From: Nitrospirillum pindoramense | GTDB lineage: Bacteria > Pseudomonadota > Alphaproteobacteria > Azospirillales > Azospirillaceae | DNA: 64,000 bases | Assembly (NCBI RefSeq): GCF_007827955.1 | Contig: NZ_VITR01000001.1 | Location: 62,001-126,000 of the forward strand | Direction of reading: 5' to 3' | Shown here: piece after piece, positions 24,081 through 33,726 of the stretch | Numbering within the stretch: the stretch's first letter is position 1 | Layout of the letters: the number at the start of each line of letters is the position of its first letter | Position numbers and translations under genes: made by a program | The notes under the pieces: generated by a model | Told to the model about the DNA's origin: nothing | The model's database searches: none | Seen by the model: the letters and a program-made list of their open reading frames with translations, nothing else

Positions 24081-25453
24081 TGAGCGCGCCGGGGTCCCCC
24101 AGCTTGGACGGCACCGGTCCCCATATCGTCAAGTCCACCCTGGTGCCGGGCGTGAGCGGGGGCATGGGGGCCGGCATGGACCGCCGGGTGGAACGGCCCA
24201 CGGGCTGGAAGGGCTGGGTGCATCGGGCCCGGACGGACAAGCGCGCCTGGGCCGCCGGCGTGGCGCTGCTGGCCCTGGCCGGCGGGGCCGCCGTGCTGAC
24301 CCAGACCCAGGGCGGCCAGACGGTGCGCGTGGCGGAATCCCGCCTGACGGTGGCCACCGTGGCCCAAGGCACGTTCGAGGACTTCATCCCCGTGCGCGGC
24401 GCGGTGGAGCCGTTGAACAGCGTCTATCTCGACAGCATCGAGGGCGGCCGGGTGGAGAAGAAGCTGGTGGAGGTGGGCCAGAAGGTGAAGGCCGGCCAGC
24501 CGCTGGTGGAGCTGTCCAACACCCAGCTGCAGCTGGACATCATCTCGCGCGAGGCGCAGGTGATGGAACAGATCAACCGCCTGCACGATACCGAGCTGCA
24601 GCTGGAAACCAACCGCATCAGCAACCAGCGTGAGTTGGCGGAGTGCGACTACAATGTGTCCTGGCTGTCCAAGGACCTGGAGCGCAAGACGGCGCTGATC
24701 AAGACGGGTGCGTCCTCGCAACGCGATATCGACATCATCCGCGACCAGATCAAATGGTATGAGCGCCGGCGCGAGCTGACGCTGGAAACCATGCGCACCA
24801 CCGACAAGATGCGCGCCAGCCAATACACCGAGATGCAGGACAGCACCCGCCGGCTGGAGGAGAACCTGGCCATGGCGCGCAAAAACCTGGACAGCCTGGT
24901 GGTGCGGGCGCCGGTGGATGGTCAGATCACCGTGCTGGACGTGGAAATCGGCCAGACCAAGCAGAAGGGCGAACGCCTGGGCCGCATCGACCGCGACGAC
25001 GGTTTTAAGGTGCAGGCGCAGATGGACGAATTCTACCTGTCGCGCCTGGAATTAGGCCAGACGGCGGAGGCCGCAATCGGCACCGGGGAGTACAAACTGA
25101 AGGTCGCCAAGATCTACCCGCAGGTCCGCGATGGCCAGTTCCAGGTGGACCTGGAATTCCTGGGCGCCGCGCCGCAGGATATCCGCAGCGGCCAGACCCT
25201 GCAGATGCGCCTGAAGCTGGGGGCGGCGGCCACCGCCCTGCTGATCCCCAACGGCGGTTTCTACCAGGACACGGGCGGCGACTGGATCTTCGTGGTGCGG
25301 CCCGACGGGACCTATGCCGACAAGCGACGCGTGCACCTGGGCCGCCGCAACGCCCAGATGATCGAGGTGCGCGACGGGCTGTCGGCGGGGGACAGGGTGA
25401 TCGTCTCGTCCTACGGCGATCTCGCCCACATGGATCGTATCGAGTTAAATTGA
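24080..25453 (+). CDS. HlyD/MacA-type periplasmic adaptor
   Basis: 457 residues. Cytoplasmic N-terminus, one TM helix (about 58-76, WAAGVALLALAGGAAVL), lipoyl-like half (IEGGRVEKKLVEVGQKVKAG), a long coiled-coil hairpin (about 155-260), second lipoyl half (LVVRAPVDGQITVLDVEIGQ) and beta-barrel/membrane-proximal domains. It links an inner-membrane ABC exporter to an outer-membrane channel. The start at 24080 overlaps the small-protein stop. Followed by the MacB-type ATPase and four permeases, so it serves that exporter. No TolC-like gene is in the window, so a shared channel must be used. Confidence 0.88.
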   Translation: MSAPGSPSLDGTGPHIVKSTLVPGVSGGMGAGMDRRVERPTGWKGWVHRARTDKRAWAAGVALLALAGGAAVLTQTQGGQTVRVAESRLTVATVAQGTFEDFIPVRGAVEPLNSVYLDSIEGGRVEKKLVEVGQKVKAGQPLVELSNTQLQLDIISREAQVMEQINRLHDTELQLETNRISNQRELAECDYNVSWLSKDLERKTALIKTGASSQRDIDIIRDQIKWYERRRELTLETMRTTDKMRASQYTEMQDSTRRLEENLAMARKNLDSLVVRAPVDGQITVLDVEIGQTKQKGERLGRIDRDDGFKVQAQMDEFYLSRLELGQTAEAAIGTGEYKLKVAKIYPQVRDGQFQVDLEFLGAAPQDIRSGQTLQMRLKLGAAATALLIPNGGFYQDTGGDWIFVVRPDGTYADKRRVHLGRRNAQMIEVRDGLSAGDRVIVSSYGDLAHMDRIELN

Positions 25454-25505
25454 TCCGATACCGAAATGATGACCGGATTTGGTGCTATAAGACGGGGTGG
25501 CAAGA

Positions 25506-26186
25506 ATGCTGAAGCTAGTCGACCTGACCAAGGTTTACCGCACGGAAGAGGTGGAGACCACGGCCCTGAACCAGGTGAACATCCACATCAAGCAGGGTGA
25601 GTTCGTGGCCATCATGGGCCCCTCGGGCTGCGGCAAGTCCTCGCTGCTGAACATCGTGGGCATGCTGGACAACCCCAGCAGCGGCCAATACTGGTTCGGG
25701 GATGAGGATGTGGCGGGCTATGGCGAGCGTAAGCTGGCCGACATCCGCAAGAAGAACATCGGCTTCATCTTCCAGAGCTTCAACCTGATCGATGAGCTGA
25801 CGGTGTTCGAGAATGTGGAGCTGGCGCTGCTCTACCACGACATCCCTTCGCGGGAGCGGAAGGAACGGGTCAAGGAGGCGCTGGCCAAGGTCAGCATCGC
25901 CCATCGCTCCAGCCATTTGCCGCAGCAATTGTCCGGCGGGCAGCAGCAGCGCGTGGCCATCGCCCGCGCCGTCGTCTCGCGCCCCCGCATGCTGCTGGCG
26001 GACGAACCCACGGGCAACCTGGACAGCGCCAACGGTGAGGAGGTCATGAACATGCTGACCGACCTGAATGGCGAGGGCACGACCATCGTCATGGTCACCC
26101 ACTCCATGCCGCACGCCCAGTACGCCCGGCGCATCATCAATCTGTTCGATGGCCAGGTGGTGGCGGAAAACCTGCGCGCCGCCTGA
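25506..26186 (+). CDS. MacB/LolD-type ABC ATPase
   Basis: 226 residues. Walker A GPSGCGKSS, Q-loop FIFQSFNLIDELTVFENVEL, signature LSGGQQQRVAIARA, Walker B MLLADEPTGNLDS and H-loop TH are all intact; the LIDELT and GNLDS wording is typical of ATPases that drive FtsX-fold permeases. It powers the exporter by the mechanotransmission scheme known for MacB. ATG 25506 (MLKLVDLTKVY) is preferred to GTG 25497 because family members begin there. It is the only ATPase for four permease genes, so it must pair with each of them or several of them are alternatives. Confidence 0.93.
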   Translation: MLKLVDLTKVYRTEEVETTALNQVNIHIKQGEFVAIMGPSGCGKSSLLNIVGMLDNPSSGQYWFGDEDVAGYGERKLADIRKKNIGFIFQSFNLIDELTVFENVELALLYHDIPSRERKERVKEALAKVSIAHRSSHLPQQLSGGQQQRVAIARAVVSRPRMLLADEPTGNLDSANGEEVMNMLTDLNGEGTTIVMVTHSMPHAQYARRIINLFDGQVVAENLRAA

Positions 26187-26255
26187 CGCTCAGCATCCGT
26201 TTGTCCCGCCCGAGCTCTGCTGCCGCCCTTCGCCGGAAAGGGGGAATGTCACCCC

Positions 26256-28733
26256 ATGTTCGCCAACTACCTGACCGTGGCGCTGCGCATGCTGGTCAAA
26301 CACCGGCTCTATTCCGCCATCACGGTGGCCGGGCTGGCGCTGGGCCTGACGGCGGCCATCCTGATCGGCCTGTTCGTCCATAACGAACTGACCTACGACC
26401 GCGACGTCACCGACGCCGACCGCATCCAGCAGGTTCTGGTCACGGCGACGCTGCCCGGCCGCGCGCCGGAGGATGGGGCGGCACTGCCCATGCCGGTGGG
26501 GCCGGCGCTGCGGCAGGCCTTCCCCCAGGTGGCGGACATGACCCGCGTCGCGGCCCAGACCTCCACGGTGAAGCGGGCCGCCGCTGACCAGGACGGCGCA
26601 CTGTTCAGCGAGCAGGCGGCCGTGGCGGATGCCAGTTTCTTCCACCTGTTCGATTGGCCCTTTCTGGCCGGTGACCGGGCCACGGCCCTGGACGATCCCA
26701 ATTCGGTGGTGCTGACGGCCAAGACCTCCGCCAAGTATTTCGGCGATGCCGATCCGCTGGGCCGCACGCTGTCGGTGGACGGCCATCTGCTGCGCGTGAC
26801 CGGTGTGGTGCGCGACCTGCCGGCGAACACCCAGTTCGCCTTCGCCCTGCTGATCCCCATGGACAGCCAGGCCAACCAGATCCCCGACTATCTGCGCCAG
26901 CACTGGGGCGGCCTGATGACCATGACCTTCCTGAAGCTGAAGCCGGGGGCCGGCGCCGACGCCGTCCAGGCTGGCCTGCCCGCCTTCGGCGCCGCCATAC
27001 CGCCCATTCGCAGCAACACGGGCGAGTTTCGCGTGGGCGACGTCTTCAAGTTCTTCCTGGTGCCGTTGAGCGACGCCCACCTGCGTCCCGTGCGCGGCAC
27101 CATGGTGGACGGGATCAGCCCGGTGGAAATCGCCATCTTCACGGCCGTCGCCGTGCTGGTGCTGGTCATCGCCTGCATCAACTTCATGAACCTGGCGACG
27201 GCGCGCGCCTCCCTGAGGGCGCGCGAGGTGGCCTTGCGCAAGGTGGTGGGCGCCAGCCGTGGCCAGATCATGGCCCAGTTCCTGGGCGAATCCATCCTGC
27301 TGACCACGCTGGCCCTGATCCTGGCCGTGGCGCTGGTGGAGGTGCTGCTGCCGTCCTTCACCGCCTTCCTGGGCAAGCCGTCGCTGGCCTTCAATTATCT
27401 GCGGGACGCGCGCGTCATCGGCTGCCTGGCAGCCCTGGTGCTGGTGGTGGGCGGCGCCGGCGGGGTGTACCCGGCGGTCTTCCTGTCCGCCTTCCAGCCG
27501 GGCCCAGTGTTGAAGGGCAACAGCGGCGGCACCGGCGCCGGCGGCCGCCTGCGCGTCGTCCTGGTGGTGGTGCAGTTCGCCATTTCCATCGGCCTGATGG
27601 TGGCGACGGGCGTGGTCTATCGCCAGCTGGCCTACGCGCAGGGCCGGGCCCTGGGCTTCAACAAGGAAAACGTGGTCGTCCTGACCGACCTGTATGGCCC
27701 GGATCTGCGAAAGGCGGAGACGCTGCGCGACGCCCTGCGCCAGGATCCGCGCATCGTCGCGGCGTCCCTGGCCCAGTCCTATCCCGGCAGCGGCACGGAA
27801 AACAACATGGGCGCGCACCGCCCCGGCACGATGATGGATGACGCGGCGGTGCTGCGCCAGGACGCGGTGGATGGCGACTATTTCGCCGCCCTGGGGGTGC
27901 CGCTGCTGGCCGGTCGCGTGTTCGACCGGCGATCCGTCGCCGCCGACACGCTGCCCCCGGCCGACCCCGCGCATCCGGAAAAGACGCGGCACGGCGGCCT
28001 GGTCCTGAACCGGGCCGCGGTTAAGCGCCTGGGCTTCGCCTCGCCCGAGGCGGCGGTGGGCCAGCCGCTGACGTTGCCCAGCAACCTGGGCAGTGCCGGC
28101 ATAGAGATGACGGTGGTGGGTGTGGTGGAGGACTTTCACCAGGCCAGCGTCCACACCGCCGTGGCGCCGCAGATGTTTTTGGTGGCGCCGCAAAGCTACA
28201 GCCAGCTTCTCATCCGGGTGAAGGCGGGCGAGATGCCCGGCGCCCTGGACCTGATCGACCGCACCTGGCGGCAGATGATTCCGGACCGGCCGGTGCCCCG
28301 GCTGTTCCTGGATGCCCAACTGCAAAGCGTCTATGAGCGCGAGATCAAGATCGGGCAACTGTTCGCCGCCTTCTCAGGGCTCGCCATCGTTATCGCCGCC
28401 CTGGGCTTGTTCGGCCTCGCCTCCTTCACGGCCGAGCGGCGGACCAAGGAGATCGGGCTGCGCAAGGTGCTGGGCGCCGGCGTGGCCGACATTGTGCGCC
28501 TGCTGGTCTGGCAGTTCAGCAAGCCCGTGCTGGTGGCCAACCTGATCGCCTGGCCCATCGCCTGGATCGCCATGCGGCATTGGCTGGAGGGCTTCGCCGA
28601 CCGTGTTTCGCTCAATCCCCTGCTGTTCGTGGCGTCCGGCCTGTCGGCCCTGATGGTCGCCTGGGCCACGGTGGGGCTGCACGCCGCCCGGGTGGCGGCT
28701 ACCAAGCCCGTCGTCGCCCTGCGCTATGAGTAA
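26256..28733 (+). CDS. Double-FtsX ABC permease 1
   Basis: 825 residues with two tandem units, each a MacB-like periplasmic domain plus FtsX membrane domain: TM1 ~18-40 (SAITVAGLALGLTAAILIGL), first FtsX block ~290-430 with AREVALRKVVGASRGQ, second periplasmic domain ~445-680, second FtsX block ~690-825 with ERRTKEIGLRKVLGAGVADI. Ends ALRYE like its three paralogs. It is the most divergent of the four: its first periplasmic domain lacks the HYDGFF-type block found in the others (HNELTYDRDV instead). Predicted to move a periplasmic or membrane substrate with the ATPase and adaptor. Confidence 0.9.
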   Translation: MFANYLTVALRMLVKHRLYSAITVAGLALGLTAAILIGLFVHNELTYDRDVTDADRIQQVLVTATLPGRAPEDGAALPMPVGPALRQAFPQVADMTRVAAQTSTVKRAAADQDGALFSEQAAVADASFFHLFDWPFLAGDRATALDDPNSVVLTAKTSAKYFGDADPLGRTLSVDGHLLRVTGVVRDLPANTQFAFALLIPMDSQANQIPDYLRQHWGGLMTMTFLKLKPGAGADAVQAGLPAFGAAIPPIRSNTGEFRVGDVFKFFLVPLSDAHLRPVRGTMVDGISPVEIAIFTAVAVLVLVIACINFMNLATARASLRAREVALRKVVGASRGQIMAQFLGESILLTTLALILAVALVEVLLPSFTAFLGKPSLAFNYLRDARVIGCLAALVLVVGGAGGVYPAVFLSAFQPGPVLKGNSGGTGAGGRLRVVLVVVQFAISIGLMVATGVVYRQLAYAQGRALGFNKENVVVLTDLYGPDLRKAETLRDALRQDPRIVAASLAQSYPGSGTENNMGAHRPGTMMDDAAVLRQDAVDGDYFAALGVPLLAGRVFDRRSVAADTLPPADPAHPEKTRHGGLVLNRAAVKRLGFASPEAAVGQPLTLPSNLGSAGIEMTVVGVVEDFHQASVHTAVAPQMFLVAPQSYSQLLIRVKAGEMPGALDLIDRTWRQMIPDRPVPRLFLDAQLQSVYEREIKIGQLFAAFSGLAIVIAALGLFGLASFTAERRTKEIGLRKVLGAGVADIVRLLVWQFSKPVLVANLIAWPIAWIAMRHWLEGFADRVSLNPLLFVASGLSALMVAWATVGLHAARVAATKPVVALRYE

Positions 28734-28745
28734 GGAGTCCCGGTC

Positions 28746-31220
28746 ATGAAGATGTTGGGCAATTTCCTGCGGGTGGCGGTGCGCATCCTGGTGCGTGACC
28801 GGATGTACACCGTGCTGAACGTGGCGGGCCTGGCCATCGGCATCGCCGCCGCCAGCATGCTGGGCCTCTATGTCTGGCATGAAACGCATTACGATGGCTT
28901 CTTCAGCAAGGCCGACCGCATCTACCGCGTGGACAAGACGGAGTTCATGCCCGGCCGGGAGCCCGTCACCTATTCGTCCACGCCGAAGCCCCTGGCCCCC
29001 CTGCTGCCGCAGGACTTTCCGGAGATCGAAACCAGCGTCCGCGTGCATGACGAGCCGGTGGTGGTCGCCCGCGACGGCAGCCCGTTCCGGGAGCATATGC
29101 AGGTGGTGGACCCCGATTTCTTCCGCCTCTTCGACCTGCCCTTCATCGCCGGCGATCCGGCCACGGCGCTGGCCGCACCCGGCACGGTCGTCCTGACGGA
29201 AAGCCTGGCGCGCAAGTATTTCAACGGCGTGGACGTGCTGGGCCGCAGCCTCACCCTGACCAATGGCATCAGCCTGACGGTCAGCGGCGTCATCCGCGAT
29301 TTGCCGACCAACACCCATCTGCGCCGCGACGCCATGCTGACCAACATCCGGACCCGGCTGGGCGAGAATGTCGATGGCTGGTTCGCCCGCATGGACACGG
29401 TGTGGAACAGCAACTTCCTCCAGACCTATATCCTGGTGAAGCCGGGCACGGACCCGGTGGCGCTGACGGCGCGTTTCCCCGCCTTCCTGTCGGCACGCGA
29501 CCCCAACTATCTCTCGACCGGCACCAATAAGCCCTCCAAGGCCCTGGTTCTGACCGGCCTTACCCACATCCACACCGATCCGACCGGGGTTCCCGCGAAC
29601 CTGCTGGGGGTGCTGCATGGCCTGGAGGCCGTGGCCGCCGTGGTGCTGGGCATCGCCGTCGTGAACTTCGTCAACCTGTCGACCTCGCGTTCCTCCTTGC
29701 GGGTGCGCGAGGTGGCGGTGCGCAAGGCGCTGGGCGCGCCGCGCAGCATGCTGGTCGGCCAGTTCATGGTGGAATCGGTGCTGCTGACCCTGGTGGCGGC
29801 GGTGCTGGCCTATGTCCTGCTGGAGGTGGCCATGCCCGCCTCCGTCGCCGCGCTGGGCATCCGCTTCGACCGCGCCTATCTCTACAGCCCTTGGCTTCTG
29901 CTGGCCGAGTTGCTGGGCGTCGTGGCGGTGGGCGGCGTGGCCGGCCTGTACCCCGCCCTGGTCCTGTCACGGCCCACGGCGTCCGTGCTGCTGCGGGGCG
30001 GGCCGACGGCGGCCGGCGGCGCGGGCGTGCGCGCCCTGCTGGTGGTGGCGCAGTTCAGCGCGGCCATCCTGCTGGCCATCGCCACCATCGTCATCTTCCA
30101 GCAGACCCGCTATGTCAGCAGCCAGCAACTGGGCTTTAACGCCGATGGCGTGCTGTTGCTGCGCGAACTGCATCAGCCCGAAGCGCGCGCTCATATCGAA
30201 AGCTTCCGCCAGGCGCTGCTGCGCATTCCGGGGGTGGCGCAGGCGGGCGCCGCCTTCCACGCTCCCAGCGACGGATCGGACAGCACCGATAATTACCATG
30301 TGCCGGGCACGCTGGATGACGGCACCATCGTCTTCCGCAGCGAGTATATCGGCCACGACTATCTGCAGGCCATGGGCGTGCGCTTGCTGGCCGGCCGCCT
30401 GTTCGACCGGGCCGCCACCGCCGATGCTCTGCGGCCGCCGGGATCGACGGTGGGTGAGGGGGGCGTGACCGTCCGCGCCTCCGATCCGCCCGGCCGCACC
30501 GCCGTCCTGTCCTGGCGGGCGGCCCAGCGCCTGGGCTTCCACACGGCGGAGGAGGCCGTGGGTCGCCAGGTCATCTACGATGTCGACTATCCCCTGACCA
30601 TCATCGGCGTGGTGGATGATGTGCAGTTCAACAGCGCCCGCGTGGCCCTGCAGCCCACGGCCTTCCTGCTGGATGAAAGCGGGCTGGACGTCATGGCCGT
30701 GCGCCTGACGCCCGCCGCCGACGCCGCGACGTTGGCCGCCATCGACCGGCTGTGGCGGGACAGCTTCCCCACCATCCCCGTGAACCGGGAATTCCTGGAC
30801 GACCATGTGCGGGACGCCTACGCCGCCGAACTGCGCCAGGGCACGCTGCTGGCGGGCTTCACCGGCCTGGCCATCCTGATCGCCTGCCTGGGTTTGTTCG
30901 GCCTCGCGGCCTTCACCGCCCAGCGGCGGACCAAGGAGATCGGGCTGCGCAAGGTGCTGGGCGCCGGCGTGCCCGACATCATGCGCCTGCTGGTCTGGCA
31001 GTTCAGCAAGCCGGTCATGGTGGCCAACCTGATCGCCTGGCCCCTGGCCTGGCTGGGGCTCAGCCACTGGCTGCAGGGCTACGCCTACCGCATCGCGCTG
31101 AACCCGCTGGTCTTCGCGCTGGCCGGCCTGGCCGCCCTGCTGATCGCCTGGGTGACGGTGGCGGGCCACGCCGCGCGCGTGGCGGCGGCCAAGCCGGTCG
31201 ACGCGCTGCGGTACGAGTGA
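28746..31220 (+). CDS. Double-FtsX ABC permease 2
   Basis: 824 residues, same architecture as permease 1: TM1 (VLNVAGLAIGIAAASMLGLY), WHETHYDGFFSKADRIYRVD at the start of the first periplasmic domain, FtsX block with VREVAVRKALGAPRSM, second periplasmic domain (YHVPGTLDD, VVDDVQFNS) and final block QRRTKEIGLRKVLGAGVPDI ending KPVDALRYE. Strong ribosome site AAGGAG before ATG 28746, 12 bases after permease 1. Its last ~80 bases and the spacer after it are nearly the same as those after permease 3, showing that permeases 2-4 arose by duplication. Confidence 0.9.
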   Translation: MKMLGNFLRVAVRILVRDRMYTVLNVAGLAIGIAAASMLGLYVWHETHYDGFFSKADRIYRVDKTEFMPGREPVTYSSTPKPLAPLLPQDFPEIETSVRVHDEPVVVARDGSPFREHMQVVDPDFFRLFDLPFIAGDPATALAAPGTVVLTESLARKYFNGVDVLGRSLTLTNGISLTVSGVIRDLPTNTHLRRDAMLTNIRTRLGENVDGWFARMDTVWNSNFLQTYILVKPGTDPVALTARFPAFLSARDPNYLSTGTNKPSKALVLTGLTHIHTDPTGVPANLLGVLHGLEAVAAVVLGIAVVNFVNLSTSRSSLRVREVAVRKALGAPRSMLVGQFMVESVLLTLVAAVLAYVLLEVAMPASVAALGIRFDRAYLYSPWLLLAELLGVVAVGGVAGLYPALVLSRPTASVLLRGGPTAAGGAGVRALLVVAQFSAAILLAIATIVIFQQTRYVSSQQLGFNADGVLLLRELHQPEARAHIESFRQALLRIPGVAQAGAAFHAPSDGSDSTDNYHVPGTLDDGTIVFRSEYIGHDYLQAMGVRLLAGRLFDRAATADALRPPGSTVGEGGVTVRASDPPGRTAVLSWRAAQRLGFHTAEEAVGRQVIYDVDYPLTIIGVVDDVQFNSARVALQPTAFLLDESGLDVMAVRLTPAADAATLAAIDRLWRDSFPTIPVNREFLDDHVRDAYAAELRQGTLLAGFTGLAILIACLGLFGLAAFTAQRRTKEIGLRKVLGAGVPDIMRLLVWQFSKPVMVANLIAWPLAWLGLSHWLQGYAYRIALNPLVFALAGLAALLIAWVTVAGHAARVAAAKPVDALRYE

Positions 31221-31249
31221 CCATCCGGACAGAGGGGGAGGGGGCGCCG

Positions 31250-33697
31250 ATGCTGATGAACTATCTGCGGGTCGCGGTGCGCGTGCTGGTGCGTCAGCGG
31301 CTCTACACCGCCCTCAACATCGCGGGCTTGGCCTTGGGCATCGCGACGGCCGCCATGATCGGCCTCTTCGTCTGGCATGAGATGCACTATGACGGCTTCT
31401 TCGCCCATGCCGATCGCATTTACCGCATGGTGCGCACCTATCGCACCCCCAGCGGCGTGCCGACCACGGTGGCGGCGCAGGCAAAGCCCCTGGGGCCGGC
31501 CCTCGCCCGCGACTTCCCGGAGATGGAGGCCGTGGTGCGGGTCAGCGGCCACACCGTGGCGGTGCGGCGGGACGGCGGCGTCTTCGGCGCGCGCGTCACC
31601 GTGGCCGATGCGGACTATTTCCGGCTTTTCGATTGGCCCTTCCTGGCGGGCGATCCCGCCACGGCCATCCGCACCCCCGGCACGGTGGTGCTGACCGAGA
31701 CGGCGGCGCGCAAGTATTTCGGCACCATCGACGCCGTGGGCCGGGTGCTCACGCTGACCTCGGGCGCCGATCTGACGGTCACCGGGGTCATCCGCGACCT
31801 GCCCTCCAATACGGTCTTCCGTCTGGAGATGGTGACCAACATCGCCACCCGGTTCAACGATGGCTGGGATGCCGTATTCGCCACCGCTGATGAGGAGTGG
31901 ACCCACAGCTTTCTCCGCACCTATGTCCTGCTGAAGCCAGGGGTGGATCCGGCGGCCGTGACCGCACGGCTGCCGGATTTCCTTCTGGCGCGCATGAAGG
32001 ACTACCTGAACCCGACGACCGGCAAGCCCGATATTACCCAGGCCCTGCAGCCCCTGACCCGCATTCATGTGGAGACCATCAGCGACGACGGCGTGCCCAT
32101 GCCGGTGCTGATGACGTTCGTGGGCATCGCCCTCCTGGTGCTGGGCATCGCCATGGTGAACTTCGTGAACCTGTCGACCGCCCGTTCCTCCCTGCGGGCG
32201 CGGGAGGTGGCGATCCGCAAGACCATGGGCGGCCGGCGCGGAGCGTTGTTGGCGCAGTTCCTGGCGGAATCGCTGCTGCTGTCGTTCCTATCCGGAATTG
32301 TGGCGCTGGTCCTGCTGGAATTGGTCATGCCCCGGTTCCTGCGCGTTCTGGGCCTGCACATGGATCATCACTTCCTGTCCGGCTGGTGGATGGCGGCGGC
32401 CCTGATTCCCTTGGCGGCGCTGGTGGGATTACTGGCGGGCCTGTACCCGGCCCTGGTGCTGTCCCGTCCCCGGCCGGGTGACCTGCTGAGGGGGGGCAGA
32501 AGCGGCCCCGGTGGCGGCCGCCTGCGCGCCGCGCTGGTGGTCATCCAGTTCGCCGCCGCCATCGTGCTGGTGATCTCCACCGTCATCATGGTGCAGCAGA
32601 CCTCCTTCGCCAGCAGCCAGCGCCTGGGCTTCCTGCCGGAAAACGTGCTGCTGCTGCGGGGGTTGGACAATCCGCAGGGCCATGCGCACCAGGATGCCTT
32701 GCGTCAGGCCCTGCTGCGCATTCCTGGCGTCGTACAGGCTGGTGCCACCATGGCGCCGCCGTCCGATGGGTCCGACTGGTTCTCCACCTTCCACCTGCCC
32801 GATACGCCGAAGGAGGGGGCCATGCGCCTGCGGACCGAGGGCGTGGGCATGGGCTATATGGAAACCATGGGCGTCCACTTGCTGGCCGGCCGCTTGTTCG
32901 ATCCTGCCCATCCTGTCGACACCATCATCGACCGGGGCCAGCCGCCGGAGGACCCGGCTGCCCCCCTGGGCGGCAGCATCGTCCTGTCGGCGCTGACGGT
33001 CTCCCGCCTGGGGATGGGCACACCGGAACAGGCGCTGGGCAAAACCTTGATGATGGGGGAACGCACCGGCTTCACGATCATCGGCGTGGTTGACGATGTG
33101 CAGTTCAGCACCGCCCGCGAGGTGCTGGAGCCCACGGTCTACGTCATCTATCCCGCCCAGGTTGAGGCCATGGCGGTGCGGTTGGCTGCGGGCGGCGGTG
33201 CTGCCACCCTGTCCGCCATCGATGACACCTGGCGCCATCTGTTCCCCGACCTGCCGCTCAAGCGGGAGTTCATGGACGACAACATCCGCGCCGCCTACGC
33301 CGGCGAACACCAGCAATCGGTGTTGCTGGCGACATTCGCCGGCTTGGCCATCCTGATCGCCTGCCTGGGGCTGTTCGGCCTGGCGGCCTTCACGGCCGAG
33401 CGGCGGACCAAGGAGATCGGCTTGCGCAAGGTGCTGGGCGCCACCATCCCGCAGATCGTCCGCCTGCTGGTCTGGCAATTCAGCCGGCCGGTGATGGCGG
33501 CGGCGCTGATCGCCTGGCCGGTGGCCTGGGTGCTGGCGTCGCGCTGGCTGGGGGGCTTCGTCTATCGCATCCAGATGGACCCGCTGGTCTTCGCGCTGGC
33601 CGGTCTCGCCGCCCTGCTGATCGCCTGGGTCACGGTGGCGGGCCACGCCGCACGGGTGGCGGCGGCCAAGCCGGTCGACGCGCTGCGGTACGAGTGA
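31250..33697 (+). CDS. Double-FtsX ABC permease 3
   Basis: 815 residues. TM1 (LNIAGLALGIATAAMIGLFV), WHEMHYDGFFAHADRIYRMV, FtsX block with AREVAIRKTMGGRRGA, second periplasmic domain (VVDDVQFSTAREVLEPTVYV), final block ERRTKEIGLRKVLGATIPQI, ending KPVDALRYE. ATG 31250 is used, preceded by GGAGGGGGCGCC; the frame is open far upstream (to 30752) but that overlaps permease 2. Closest relative in the window is permease 4: the first ~50 residues and the C-terminal ~40 residues are almost the same. Confidence 0.9.
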   Translation: MLMNYLRVAVRVLVRQRLYTALNIAGLALGIATAAMIGLFVWHEMHYDGFFAHADRIYRMVRTYRTPSGVPTTVAAQAKPLGPALARDFPEMEAVVRVSGHTVAVRRDGGVFGARVTVADADYFRLFDWPFLAGDPATAIRTPGTVVLTETAARKYFGTIDAVGRVLTLTSGADLTVTGVIRDLPSNTVFRLEMVTNIATRFNDGWDAVFATADEEWTHSFLRTYVLLKPGVDPAAVTARLPDFLLARMKDYLNPTTGKPDITQALQPLTRIHVETISDDGVPMPVLMTFVGIALLVLGIAMVNFVNLSTARSSLRAREVAIRKTMGGRRGALLAQFLAESLLLSFLSGIVALVLLELVMPRFLRVLGLHMDHHFLSGWWMAAALIPLAALVGLLAGLYPALVLSRPRPGDLLRGGRSGPGGGRLRAALVVIQFAAAIVLVISTVIMVQQTSFASSQRLGFLPENVLLLRGLDNPQGHAHQDALRQALLRIPGVVQAGATMAPPSDGSDWFSTFHLPDTPKEGAMRLRTEGVGMGYMETMGVHLLAGRLFDPAHPVDTIIDRGQPPEDPAAPLGGSIVLSALTVSRLGMGTPEQALGKTLMMGERTGFTIIGVVDDVQFSTAREVLEPTVYVIYPAQVEAMAVRLAAGGGAATLSAIDDTWRHLFPDLPLKREFMDDNIRAAYAGEHQQSVLLATFAGLAILIACLGLFGLAAFTAERRTKEIGLRKVLGATIPQIVRLLVWQFSRPVMAAALIAWPVAWVLASRWLGGFVYRIQMDPLVFALAGLAALLIAWVTVAGHAARVAAAKPVDALRYE

Positions 33698-33726
33698 CCA
33701 TTCGGACAGAGGGGAAGGGGGCGCCG

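Noticed and set aside
26190-28358. 722-codon open frame on the minus strand
   Set aside because: Lies opposite permease 1, which has clear TM and FtsX motifs; the antisense protein has no domain-like pattern.
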